64,000 bases of DNA. Origin: VRUE01 sp963697805 (GTDB lineage Bacteria; Actinomycetota; Thermoleophilia; Solirubrobacterales; 70-9). Shown here one piece after another: positions 16,314-24,355 of this stretch. Made by a program: the position numbers and the translations under genes. The stretch's first letter is position 1; each line of letters starts with the position of its first letter. The stretch lies in the NCBI GenBank assembly GCA_963697805.1, contig CAVOPB010000001.1, forward strand, positions 372,001 through 436,000, read 5' to 3'. The notes below the pieces were generated by a model, which had not been told where the DNA came from, made no database searches, and saw only the letters and a list, made by a program, of their open reading frames with translations.

Positions 16314-17168
16314 CTAGGCGGGGATCCGGGCCAGACGACGGATCGCGACGAACCCGATGAGCTGCAGGGCCGCCGCCAGGACCAGGAACACCGCCGCCAC
16401 CGGCTGGCCGAGGAGCCTGCCGAGGAATCCCGGCGCCAGGAGCTCAGCGAAGAGCGCCGCCCCGCTCGGCATCGCCACCACGAGGAGGCCCGTGAAGCGG
16501 GCCTGGGCGGTGGCGGTCCTCGCGTCCTCGGCCGCCCGATCGCGATCGGCGGCTCCGCTGGCGAAACGTCGGAGGAGGCCGGCGAGGTCGCCGCCCGCGA
16601 GCCGCTGGCTGAGGACCGCAGCGGCGAACGCGTCGACCCTCGCCGAGCGCATCCGCGCTCGCCATGCCCCGACCGCCTCGGCCGTCGGTGCGCCGAGTTC
16701 CAGCTCGGCCCGCAGCCTGGCCAGCTCGACCGCGGCCGGGCCGTCGAGAGAGGCTTCCGCGGCGCAGAGTGAGGCGCGCAATGAGCGCCCCGCGCTGAGC
16801 GAATCGGCGAGCGCGATACCGATGTCGGGCAGCGCCCGCTCGACCGCGACCCGGTAGCGGGCCCGCCGCCTGGCGACCGTCGTGGTGACCAGGATCGGGC
16901 CGGCGACAGCGAGCGGCAGCGCCACCGCCGGACCGGCGATGAACCAGCCGCCGAGCAGGGCGGCGAGGGCTCCCAATAGCGCCAGACGGCGGCGCTCGAG
17001 CGGATTCGGCGCATATCCCTCGCGACCGGCAAGCCGCAGCGGCTCGAGCGCCGCCCGGAGCCAGTCGGCCGCCGCCGGGCTGGCGCGGAGTCCTTCCCGC
17101 CCGGCGAGGGCGAGCAGACCGCCGGCCGCCGCGCCGGCGAGGAGCAGTACGGGGGCCGGCCCGCTCAC
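16314..17168 (-). CDS. tadB: TadB-like inner-membrane pilus platform protein
   Basis: 284 residues. An N-terminal membrane region, then the type II secretion F fold: ALPDIGIALADSLSAGRSLRASL (seen as the sorting helix), a second membrane pair at the C-terminus, and an Ala/Arg-rich cytoplasmic stretch between. The ATG overlaps the tadA stop by 4 nt, so expression is probably coupled with the ATPase. It works with TadC as the platform of the Tad secretion system. Ala and Arg content is very high, as in its neighbours. Confidence 0.88.
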   Translation of the reverse strand: MSGPAPVLLLAGAAAGGLLALAGREGLRASPAAADWLRAALEPLRLAGREGYAPNPLERRRLALLGALAALLGGWFIAGPAVALPLAVAGPILVTTTVARRRARYRVAVERALPDIGIALADSLSAGRSLRASLCAAEASLDGPAAVELARLRAELELGAPTAEAVGAWRARMRSARVDAFAAAVLSQRLAGGDLAGLLRRFASGAADRDRAAEDARTATAQARFTGLLVVAMPSGAALFAELLAPGFLGRLLGQPVAAVFLVLAAALQLIGFVAIRRLARIPA

Positions 17169-18256
17169 GCCACGTCGGAGATCTCAACGACCCGACGGGC
17201 GCCGTCGGGGTCGCGCTGGAGCTGGACTACGTGATCGATTCCGCGCCGCGCCTGGTTGGCGATCGCGTCGTGGGGCAGCCCGACGCCCGCCATCAGCGCC
17301 AGCGTCTCGATTCGGGAGATCGCGTCAGCCGGCGAGTTCGCGTGGACGGTCGAGAGGGCGCCGTCGTGGCCGGTGTTCAGCGCCGTCAGCAGGTCGAGGG
17401 CCTCGGGGCCGCGGACCTCTCCGATCACGATCCGGTCCGGGCGCATCCGCAGCGCGTTGCGGAGGAGGTCGCGGATCGTCACCTCTCCCCTCCCCTCAAC
17501 GCCAGCGGGCCGGCTCTCGAGGCGCACAACGTGAGGCTGCTGGAGCCGGAGCTCGGCCGCGTCCTCGATCGTGACGACCCGCTCGGTGGCCCCGATGAAG
17601 CTCGAGAGCGCGTTCAGCAGGGTCGTCTTGCCGGAGCCCGTGCCGCCGCTGACGATGACGCTTCGACGCTCCGACACCGCCGCCGCGAGCGACTCCAGCT
17701 GCTCCGCCGTCAGCGTCCCCGACTCGACGAGCTCCCGGGGGCCCGGTCGCCGCACTCCGAAGCGGCGAATGGAGAGGATTGGTCCGTCGACCGCGAGCGG
17801 CGGGATCACGACATTGACGCGCGACCCATCGGCGAGCCTGGCATCGACCATCGGGCTCAGCTCGTCGACCCGCCGCCCGAGCGGCGCCAGGATCCGCTCA
17901 ATCGCGTCGCGAAGCTCCTCCTCGTCGGCGAACCGAGCTCCGGCCGGCTCGATCCGCCCGCGGCGCTCGACAAAGACGGTCTCGGCGCCGTTGACCATCA
18001 CCTCCTCGACCGCGGGGTCGCTGAGGAGCTCCTCGAGCGGGCCGAGGCCCACGGTATCCCGGAGGATCCCAGCGACCACGGCGTCGCGATCGGCGGCGCC
18101 GAGCAGGGCCGCCTCCCGATCGACCAGCGCTCGCACCTCGGGCTCGAGCTCCTCCGAGGGGTTCGTGCCGCGGGAGGCCTCCGCGCGTCTCCGCTCGATC
18201 AGCCGGGCTCGCAGGGCGGCGGCCAGCTGCTCGCGGTGGCGCTCGCGCGACCTCAA
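17165..18256 (-). CDS. tadA: TadA/CpaF pilus assembly ATPase
   Basis: 363 residues. It has an N-terminal CpaF-type domain (LGPLEELLSDPAVEEVMVNG at about 71-90), the Walker A motif GGTGSGKT at 204-211, an Asp-box/His-box region and the Walker B-like RIVIGEVRGPEALD. The C-terminal DGALSTVHANSPADAISR block is typical of the family. This cytoplasmic hexameric ATPase powers Tad pilus extension and probably retraction. Starts at a TTG overlapping the cpaB stop by 4 nt (TTGA). It lacks the long N-terminal extension of some CpaF proteins. Confidence 0.95.
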   Translation of the reverse strand: MRSRERHREQLAAALRARLIERRRAEASRGTNPSEELEPEVRALVDREAALLGAADRDAVVAGILRDTVGLGPLEELLSDPAVEEVMVNGAETVFVERRGRIEPAGARFADEEELRDAIERILAPLGRRVDELSPMVDARLADGSRVNVVIPPLAVDGPILSIRRFGVRRPGPRELVESGTLTAEQLESLAAAVSERRSVIVSGGTGSGKTTLLNALSSFIGATERVVTIEDAAELRLQQPHVVRLESRPAGVEGRGEVTIRDLLRNALRMRPDRIVIGEVRGPEALDLLTALNTGHDGALSTVHANSPADAISRIETLALMAGVGLPHDAIANQARRGIDHVVQLQRDPDGARRVVEISDVA

Positions 18257-18915
18257 CGGCCGCCCGCCGGCAGCAGCGTTACTCGTCGGGCGAAGCTCTC
18301 GGCGGCGATCAGCCGCAGGGCCTGGCGCCTGGTCAGACCAAGCGTTGCCGTTGCCGCATCCCCCGTCTCTGAGCCTTCGAGGACCGGGTTCAGCGCCAGC
18401 AGCGGCACCCGCCGAGCCGCCACGTACGTGCGACCCGTCCCGGCGCCGGTCGGTTCGGTGGTGACGATCACGTCCATCTTCGCGCCGGCGGGCCTTGCGC
18501 CCCCGAGGAGCAGGGCGTCGGAACCGCTGACCGCGATCTCGACCGGGCCCCGCCCGCGGCCGAGGGTCGGGCCCGCCGAAGCGCCGCCCCCCGGGGTGCG
18601 CAGCTGCGCAGCCTGCAGATAGGCCCCCGCGCTCAGCGGGGCGGCAGCCACCAGGCCGGACGCTTCGGCCGGCGCCGCGAGCGCGCCCGGCGGCACGAAC
18701 CGCTCCGGCACCCGGCGTACGGACAGAGCGCCGCGCGCCTCAGCGGAATCCAACCGCGTCCCGGAAGGCAGCGCCGAGCCGAGGAGGACCACCGGCCGCA
18801 GGGGCCCGTAGCCCCGGGCGACACTCGACCCGTAACCCTCCGCGATCGCCGCCGCCGCGCCGGCTGCCGCGATTGCCAACAGCGCGAAGGCGAGGGCTCG
18901 GCCGCGCCTGCTCAT
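18253..18915 (-). CDS. cpaB: CpaB/RcpC-like Flp pilus assembly protein (SAF domain)
   Basis: 220 residues. A signal-anchor at about 7-24 is followed by a SAF-like region (VLLGSALPSGTRLDSAEARG, then VPERFVPPGAL and LVAAAPLSAGAYL), as in CpaB. The C-terminal part resembles the RcpC domain (ARPAGAKMDVIVTTEP). CpaB is periplasmic or extracytoplasmic and is thought to organise the pilus channel; here it precedes tadA with a 4-nt overlap. No secretin or TadZ/CpaE gene is visible in the operon, as expected for a monoderm. Confidence 0.8.
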   Translation of the reverse strand: MSRRGRALAFALLAIAAAGAAAAIAEGYGSSVARGYGPLRPVVLLGSALPSGTRLDSAEARGALSVRRVPERFVPPGALAAPAEASGLVAAAPLSAGAYLQAAQLRTPGGGASAGPTLGRGRGPVEIAVSGSDALLLGGARPAGAKMDVIVTTEPTGAGTGRTYVAARRVPLLALNPVLEGSETGDAATATLGLTRRQALRLIAAESFARRVTLLPAGGR

Positions 18916-19556
18916 GCCCCACGGGGCGCCACCGGCAACTCGAGAGTCGCAACCGAGCCCTGGTCCGAGCGGCGCAGGTCGAAGCTGCCGTGATGAGCGG
19001 CGGCGACCTGCCGGACCACGGAGAGCCCGTGGCCGCGACGCGCTCGCCCGGTCAGCCGCGCCAGAACCTCCGCGGGCGAGCCTCGCCGCGATAGCGGCCG
19101 GTCGGCGCGACCGGAGTCGGTTACCGTGATCGCGATCCGGCCTCCCCGTTCCCGGGCACCGACCTCGACCATCGGCCCGCCGTGCTCGATCGCGTTGACG
19201 ATCAGGTTGTCGAGCGCCTGCGAGAGCCGGACCGGGTCTCCGAGGAGGACCACGGCGCTCACCTCGGCGAGCCCGAGCTCGCCGCCGGTCATGCGAGCGC
19301 GCGCCCGCCAGCGCCCGACCGCAGACTCGAGCAACGGGCGCACCGGGACTGGCTCCGCAACCCTCTCGGGGCCCGAGCCGTTTATCTCCTCGTCGAGTCG
19401 GTCGAGGGCCGCCGATACGAGGAAGAGCGAGCTCTCGACTCCCCCGGCAGCGGGCTGGCCCGGTTCGACCGAGAGGACGAGGGCTTGGAGAGGCCGGCGC
19501 AGCTCATGAAGCGCCTCGTTCAGCGCTTCGCGGCGGGGCGCTCCCAAGAGCCTCAT
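18912..19556 (-). CDS. Soluble histidine kinase co-transcribed with tad genes
   Basis: 214 residues, much shorter than typical kinases. The H-box ALHELRRPLQ places the phospho-acceptor at His17. The N-box LDNLIVNAIEHGG, a G1-like VTDSGRA and GHGLSVVRQVAAAHHG are all present, so it is a complete HisKA-HATPase core. There is no membrane segment and no input domain: the protein starts about ten residues before the H-box. The sensory input must therefore come from a partner. ATG at 19556, 4 nt after the response regulator stop; the 3' end overlaps cpaB by 4 nt. Confidence 0.88.
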   Translation of the reverse strand: MRLLGAPRREALNEALHELRRPLQALVLSVEPGQPAAGGVESSLFLVSAALDRLDEEINGSGPERVAEPVPVRPLLESAVGRWRARARMTGGELGLAEVSAVVLLGDPVRLSQALDNLIVNAIEHGGPMVEVGARERGGRIAITVTDSGRADRPLSRRGSPAEVLARLTGRARRGHGLSVVRQVAAAHHGSFDLRRSDQGSVATLELPVAPRGA

Positions 19557-19560
19557 CGCG

Positions 19561-20274
19561 CTATCCGTCCACCAGCCGGTAGCCGACACCCCAGCAGTTG
19601 ACGACGTAGCGGCCGTGCTCGGGGTCGAGCTTGCGGCGGAGCCTGCTGGCGTGCGAGTCGAGCGTCCTGGTCCGGGCAGGCGTTCGGTAACCCCACACCT
19701 CGCCGAGCAGGTCGGCCTTCGTGTGAACCCGGTGTGGGTCGGCGGCGAGCACCCGCAGCAGTGAGAACTCCTTGTTGGAGAGAGCGACCTCACGATCGCC
19801 GACCCAGGCCTTGCGACGCGCCGGGTCGACGACGATGTCGCCGACCCGGCGCGGGCCTTCGCGGTGGCCGGACTGGCGACGCAGCACCGCGGCGAGCCGT
19901 GCCCGCAACTCCGGATAGTGAAACGGCTTGACGACGTAGTCGTCGGCGCCGACCTCGAAGCCACGGACCCGATCGGCGTCGGCACCGCGCCCGGTCAGGA
20001 CGATCACCGGGAGCAGCGGGTCGAAGCGGGAGGCGACTCCGTCGGATTCCCGGATCTCACGCAGGACGTCGAGCCCTGAGGCATCGGGCAGGGCGAGGTC
20101 GAGGAGCAGGAGGTCGGGCTGCTTGTAGTGACAGAGCCGCAGGGCGTCGGACGCGCTCGGCGCGGGCATCACGTCAAAGCGGTCGGCGGTGAGGTGGTCG
20201 CAGAGGAGCTCGAGGGTCGGCTCGTCGTCCTCGCAGACGACGACGGTGGCGATCTCTTCTCTCTCGGGAAGCAT
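19561..20274 (-). CDS. OmpR-family response regulator
   Basis: 237 residues from the ATG at 20274. The receiver domain has the acidic pair D16/D17, phospho-acceptor Asp59 (DLLLLDLALPD) and Lys116 (VVKPF). A C-terminal winged helix (about 140-237) ends with the YVVNCWGVGYRLVDG signature of the OmpR/PhoB family. It is the cognate partner of the kinase gene that starts 4 nt downstream, and sits in the same transcript as the tad pilus genes. It starts 7 nt after the DUF192 gene stop. Probably it controls pilus expression; the target is not shown by the sequence. Confidence 0.93.
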   Translation of the reverse strand: MLPEREEIATVVVCEDDEPTLELLCDHLTADRFDVMPAPSASDALRLCHYKQPDLLLLDLALPDASGLDVLREIRESDGVASRFDPLLPVIVLTGRGADADRVRGFEVGADDYVVKPFHYPELRARLAAVLRRQSGHREGPRRVGDIVVDPARRKAWVGDREVALSNKEFSLLRVLAADPHRVHTKADLLGEVWGYRTPARTRTLDSHASRLRRKLDPEHGRYVVNCWGVGYRLVDG

Positions 20275-20281
20275 CGCCCGC

Positions 20282-20629
20282 TCAAGGGGACGGCTCCGAG
20301 GACTCTCCCCCCTGCGGGCTCGGACTGGGAACCTCGAGGACAGCCGCCGCCGTCCGATCCGCGACAACTCGATTCGGTGGCACGGCCAGGCGGATCGAGG
20401 TCGGCTGTCCCCGGGCGTCGAGGAAGTAGAGATCGAGGTCGAATCGCATCCCGAATGTGTGGACGCAGCGACAGCCCGGGATCAGCAGCCCGGGCCCCGC
20501 CCGCTCGCGCCGAAGGAGCACCAGGCCGAGCAGGCGGGAAGCCGGCCCGCGGGCGACAGCGACCTTGCAACCGAGCACCTCGACCCGCCTCAATCCATGA
20601 AACCTGGTCGCCATTCGTCCATTTGCCAT
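20282..20629 (-). CDS. DUF192 family protein
   Basis: 115 residues. The core ASRLLGLVLLRRE and CRCVHTFGMRFDLDLYFLD match DUF192, a small fold often encoded with pilus or secretion genes in actinobacteria; its function is unknown. Unlike many members it has no signal peptide. The start could be ATG 20629 or the sixth codon ATG. The C-terminal 20 residues are Ser/Pro-rich. It is the first gene of the regulator-kinase-tad transcript and lies divergent from the pilin gene. Confidence 0.8.
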   Translation of the reverse strand: MANGRMATRFHGLRRVEVLGCKVAVARGPASRLLGLVLLRRERAGPGLLIPGCRCVHTFGMRFDLDLYFLDARGQPTSIRLAVPPNRVVADRTAAAVLEVPSPSPQGGESSEPSP

Positions 20630-20716
20630 CAGAACTGGAAGGGCGGGTTACCCGGAATTCATCCCCACCCGGGTTGATGGGTTCTGTGGAGCCGAATCGG
20701 CACCGATAGCGAACCC

Positions 20717-21175
20717 ATGGCACACATGCGACACGCCGACCGCGAGGCCGGTTTCACCCTGATCGAGCTGCTGGTGGTGATGCTGATCCTCGGCGTCCTC
20801 GCCGCGATCGCGCTGCCGCTGTTCATCAGCCAGAAGGACCGCGCCTACGACGCCGAGGCGAAGTCGACGGCGCACTCCGCCGAGCTGGCGATGGAGGCCT
20901 GCGCCACCGACCACAACAGCTACGACCCGGCCGAGTGCGACGCCGAAGGCCTGCACGCGATCGAGCCGACCCTCCCCACCGGTCTCGAAAGCCCGTTGGC
21001 GGTCAGCCCCGAAGGCGACGGCTACAGGATCGACGTCGAATCGGCGATCACCGAAAACGTCTTCTCGATCGTCCGCCTCCCCGGCGGCGCCAGCCTCTAC
21101 CCCTGCACGGTCACCGGCAGCGAGCACGGCGGCTGCGAGGTTGCCGAAGGCAACGTCGGGATCTGGAGACGCTGA
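20717..21175 (+). CDS. Type IV pilin-like protein with class III signal peptide
   Basis: 152 residues. A short basic leader ends in G|FTLIELLVVMLILGV, the prepilin peptidase site with Glu at +5, followed by the hydrophobic N-terminal helix. The extracellular part has three cysteines (CATD, ECDAEG, and YPC/GGC pairing late), compatible with a disulfide loop. The type is IVa/pseudopilin, not the Flp type normally exported by Tad systems, although it lies divergent from the tad operon. The prepilin peptidase gene is not in the window. An inverted repeat of CCGGGT type (about 20649-20674) lies in the shared intergenic region. Confidence 0.9.
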   Translation: MAHMRHADREAGFTLIELLVVMLILGVLAAIALPLFISQKDRAYDAEAKSTAHSAELAMEACATDHNSYDPAECDAEGLHAIEPTLPTGLESPLAVSPEGDGYRIDVESAITENVFSIVRLPGGASLYPCTVTGSEHGGCEVAEGNVGIWRR

Positions 21176-21214
21176 CCCCTCGCTCGCGGTCAGGGGCTCG
21201 ATTAGCCTCTGACG

Positions 21215-22148
21215 ATGCCCTCGGGTGGCAACGTCGTTGTCTTCGGGCCGAGCCCGATGCTCTCGGTCACGATCGAGGCGGTCCCGGTCGAGGCGGTCGA
21301 CGACATCCACCTTCACGCCGCCGGGCAGGGCGTCTGGGTGGCGCGGATGGCGGCCACGCTCGGCGCCGACGCGCTCCTCTGCGCCTACATAGGCGGCGAG
21401 ACCGGCACGGTCCTGCGCCCGCTTCTCGGGCAGCTGCCGATCGAGCTGCGGCTGGTCGAGACCGGTGGCTCGAGCGGCTGCTACCTGCACGATCGCCGCA
21501 GCGGGCACCGCGAGCCCCTCGCGCATGAGCCCTGGGCCGGCGCTCACCCGCCACGAGGTCGACGACCTCTTTTCGGTCACCTGTGCGGCGGCGCTCGAGG
21601 CCGACGTCCTCGCCGTCTGCGGAGCGTTCCCCGCCGAAGCGATGCCGACAGAGGTCTACGGCAACCTCGTAGCCGACGTTCGCACCAACGGGACCCCCGT
21701 GATCGTCGACCTCTCACCGCCCCGACTCGACAGCGCCCTCGAGGGCAAGCCGGAGCTGGCCAAGATCAACGACTGGGAGCTGGCGCGATACATCTCCGGA
21801 CCGGTCGACACGCCGGAGCGGATGCGAGCCGGTGCCGAGCGCCTGCTCGAGGCCGGCGCCGGAGCCGTGATCATCACCCGCGCCGAGGAGCCGGCGCTGG
21901 TCGTGCGCGACGGTCGCGCCTGGGAGCTGGTCCCGCCGCGATTCGAGCGCGGGTCGCGAGAGGGCTGCGGCGACTCGATGATGGGCGCCCTCGCAGCCTG
22001 CATGGCGGCGGGCCGCGAGTGGGAGGAGACACTACGGACCGGCGCAGCGGCCGGCGCCGCGAACTTCCTCCGCAACGGCCTCGGCAGCGCCGACGGATCC
22101 GTTGTCTCCGACCTGGCGCGGCGGGTCGAGCTGCGCGCGCTGGACTAG
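21215..22148 (+). pseudogene. PfkB-family sugar kinase with +1 frameshift
   Basis: The first frame (from ATG 21215) reads a PfkB N-terminus: VVVFGPSPMLSVTIEAVP, HLHAAGQGVWVARMAATLG, SSGCYLHDRRSG. Homology then continues in the next frame (PALTRHEVDDLFSVTC through GSREGCGDSMMGALAACMAA, the GXGD catalytic block, to the TAG at 22148). Removing one C from the CCCC run at 21515-21518 restores one frame of 310 residues, the normal size of 1-phosphofructokinase/LacC-like enzymes. TAGCCT lies 6 nt before the ATG (leaderless). Either the gene is inactive or there is a base-calling error; otherwise it looks intact. The C-terminus overlaps the convergent PHP gene. Confidence 0.8.
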
Positions 22149-22876
22149 AGCGTGACCGGGTAGGGAACCTCGAGCGCGGCTCCCTCGACGATCGCGTGCG
22201 GGGCCGTCTCCGCGATCCACTCGATATGAGGGGCCAGGCGCTCGACGCCCCAAAGCCGCTCGAGGGCGGGGCTCAGCGCCACCGGCCTGCCGTGGGCCGA
22301 GGAATGGGAGTCGCTGGAGAGAACGTGGACCAGCCCCAGCCGGGCCATCGCCAGCATCCCCTCCGCCATCTGCTCCCGCAGGAGATAGTCGGCCGTCATC
22401 TGGATCAGCGCCCCGCGATCGACGAGCCGAGCGAGGCGCTCGAACATGTCGGCGGCGACGTGGCGCTCGGGGTGAGCGATCAGCGCCCGGCGCCCTCGCG
22501 CCGACAGCTCCTCGACCCGCCGCTCGAGGCTGTCGCCGAGCGGCCCCGGGGCGGGCTCGAGCAGCACCCAGCGCCCGGCGCCGAGGGTCACCCGCGCCAG
22601 GTCCTCCTCGTCGAGGCCCTCGACCGCCGTCTCGGCGACCTCGCCGCCCTGGAGCACGACGATCGGGACATTCTCCTCGACAAGGCGCCGGTTAACCGCC
22701 TCCAACCGCCCTTCCAGCTCCGCGATCCGGACGTCGTGGTCGTGGCGGATATGCGGGGTGGCGCAGATCGCCTCGACCCCGTCGGCCACGCCCTGGCGCG
22801 CCATCCCGACGCTATCGGCGAGATCAGCCGCCCCGTCGTCGATCGCGGGGAGGATGTGGCAATGGAGGTCGATCAC
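22145..22876 (-). CDS. CpsB/CapC-type PHP-domain phosphatase
   Basis: 243 residues from a GTG at 22876. The PHP metal-site motif DLHCHILPAIDDG opens the protein, followed by ATPHIRHDH, VLQGGEV, ALIAHPER and LSSDSHSSAHGR, in the order and spacing of the manganese-dependent tyrosine phosphatases CpsB/YwqE that dephosphorylate capsule-synthesis kinases. It is cytoplasmic, with no signal peptide. No capsule genes are nearby in the window. It is convergent with the kinase pseudogene. Confidence 0.85.
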   Translation of the reverse strand: MIDLHCHILPAIDDGAADLADSVGMARQGVADGVEAICATPHIRHDHDVRIAELEGRLEAVNRRLVEENVPIVVLQGGEVAETAVEGLDEEDLARVTLGAGRWVLLEPAPGPLGDSLERRVEELSARGRRALIAHPERHVAADMFERLARLVDRGALIQMTADYLLREQMAEGMLAMARLGLVHVLSSDSHSSAHGRPVALSPALERLWGVERLAPHIEWIAETAPHAIVEGAALEVPYPVTL

Positions 22877-22948
22877 TGTGCAAACCCTCGTTCAGGCGTC
22901 GTCTTGCGGAGGCGCAGGGATACGATGACCGGCATGATCCACCACCTG

Positions 22949-22969
22949 CCTCCGCTGGGCTTGCGGAGG
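22949..22969 (+). promoter_or_regulatory. Perfect hairpin covering a ribosome-binding site
   Basis: CCTCCGC (22949-22955) and GCGGAGG (22963-22969) pair around TGGGCTT. The right arm contains the GGAGG that serves as ribosome-binding site for the gene at 22974, so folding would block translation. Confidence 0.5.
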
Positions 22970-22973
22970 GGGA

Positions 22974-23453
22974 ATGGGCTTCAACTTGAATAGGAAGACG
23001 ACCCGCAGAGGGAATTACGAGTCGGGCTCCGACTACGTGCTCGAGTATGGCGAGCTCCGCTTCGCCTTCAATGAGGACGACTTCGGGCAGCGCGTCGAGC
23101 AGGCCGCGGTCAAACTCGGCTTCGTCGCACAGGGCCTCTCGGGCGAGGAGCTCAACGATCTCCTCGACCTCGCGGTCAATGGCGAGATCGACGAGCCCAG
23201 CTCGCGCCTGGGCGAGCACATCAACGAGAACTGGGAGGACCTGGTCGGTCCCGCCAACCGCAGCCTCGTGCACTGGCTCCGCCGCCTCGTCTTCCGCGGC
23301 GCCTGGCTCGACCAGCGGGTCAAGGAGGGTGAGCTCGACGTCGTCTTCGACGAGCGCACCCAGACCTTCGGCTACGTCCAGCCGGACCGCAGCTCGGAGC
23401 TGATCGAGCTCTCCAAAGAGCCCTCCTGGCGCCGCATCGCCTACCGCGGCTAG
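22974..23453 (+). CDS. Conserved-looking protein of unknown function
   Basis: 159 residues, starting MGFNLNRKTTRRGNYESGSD. No membrane segment, signal peptide or motif I recognise. It is rich in acidic residues and aromatic positions (EYGELRFAFNEDDFGQRVEQ; ENWEDL; VHWLRRLVF), with a helical pattern in the middle and a beta-like C-terminal third. Codon use and third-position GC match neighbours. The strong GGAGG ribosome-binding site lies in the right arm of a perfect hairpin, suggesting translational control. It ends just before a terminator-like repeat facing the Rho-like gene. Confidence 0.75.
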   Translation: MGFNLNRKTTRRGNYESGSDYVLEYGELRFAFNEDDFGQRVEQAAVKLGFVAQGLSGEELNDLLDLAVNGEIDEPSSRLGEHINENWEDLVGPANRSLVHWLRRLVFRGAWLDQRVKEGELDVVFDERTQTFGYVQPDRSSELIELSKEPSWRRIAYRG

Positions 23454-23455
23454 CC

Positions 23456-23507
23456 AAATCCCATCAAGTTCACCCTCCTATGGGTGGAAAACTTGATTCG
23501 GGATTGG
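23456..23507. terminator. Bidirectional terminator-like inverted repeat
   Basis: AAATCCC..ATCAAGTT..CACCC pairs with GGGTG..AACTTGAT..GGGATT around TCCTAT, with small bulges. It lies between convergent genes ending at 23453 and 23528. Confidence 0.6.
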
Positions 23508-23527
23508 GTTGCGGAGGAGCGGCGCAG

Positions 23528-24340
23528 TCAGGCGCTGCGCTCGACCGCGGCGACAACGGTCAGTGAGCCGCTGCCGCCGACGTCCTGGCCGGCGTCGAAC
23601 AGCTCCTTTGCCTCGTTGGCGGCCTTGAAGGCCTCGGCGAAGCGACTGAGGGAGTCGATCAGCACGATCACGTCCTCGCCCGCCTCGGCGCGGCGGGTCG
23701 CCTGGGCGACGGCGTCGCCGACGTGGCGGGCCTGGCCCGCAGAGACGATCTCGACCGCCGGCGCGTCGCGCTTCCACTCGGCTAGCTCGTCGGGGCTGGG
23801 GTCGACCAGAAGCGCGATCGGGTCGGGACCGTTCGATGCCCCGGAGAGATCCGCGGCGACTTCGCGAAGCAGCGTCGTGCAGGCCTCGCGGCTCTCGCCA
23901 TAGACGAGGGTCCTGCCGCCGCTGGCGGGCAGCAGCAGATCCTTGACGCTGACGTCCTTGCGGCGCCGTCCCCAGCGACGACGGCGGCGTTTGCGGCTGG
24001 GGCGGTCGGGCGCGGCGACCACGGGCTCCGAGGAGGGCGGCGGTTGCGGAGCCGCCGGTTTGTCCGGCCGCTGCTCGCGACGCTGCCCGCCTCGATCGCC
24101 GCGCTGGTCCCGTTGACGGGGTTGGCGCGGTTTCCGCGGTTTGCGCTGCCGGTCTCGTTGCGGCCCACCCGAGCCACCGCGGGATCCGGATTTCCGGCTC
24201 GACCCGCCGCCGGAATCGCCGCCCGCCAGGCGATCGACCAACTCGCCCTTGCTCAACATCCGGTAGCCCTCGACGCCCTGCTCCGCGGCCAGCGCGTGCA
24301 GCTCGGCAAGCGGCTTTGACTCCAGCTCCGCTCTCGTCAT
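23528..24340 (-). CDS. Degenerate Rho-like protein (Rho N domain plus pseudo-ATPase)
   Basis: 270 residues. Residues 1-40 match the Rho N-terminal helical domain (ELESKPLAELHALAAEQGVE). A Gly/Arg/Pro-rich basic linker (about 41-128) resembles the insert of actinobacterial Rho. Residues 129-270 align with the Rho ATPase core up to the strand after its R-F-F-G-A-A-R-N block (here AKELFDAGQDVGGSGSLTVV). The RNA-binding cold-shock domain is missing, the P-loop is degraded (GESREACTTL at 148-157, no Lys), Walker B keeps its Asp (VIVLIDSLS at 224-232), and the Q-loop, R-loop and arginine finger are absent. A paralogue without ATPase activity is likely. TAACCT 7 nt before the ATG. Confidence 0.75.
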   Translation of the reverse strand: MTRAELESKPLAELHALAAEQGVEGYRMLSKGELVDRLAGGDSGGGSSRKSGSRGGSGGPQRDRQRKPRKPRQPRQRDQRGDRGGQRREQRPDKPAAPQPPPSSEPVVAAPDRPSRKRRRRRWGRRRKDVSVKDLLLPASGGRTLVYGESREACTTLLREVAADLSGASNGPDPIALLVDPSPDELAEWKRDAPAVEIVSAGQARHVGDAVAQATRRAEAGEDVIVLIDSLSRFAEAFKAANEAKELFDAGQDVGGSGSLTVVAAVERSA

Positions 24341-24355
24341 CGGCCGCAGGTTAGT

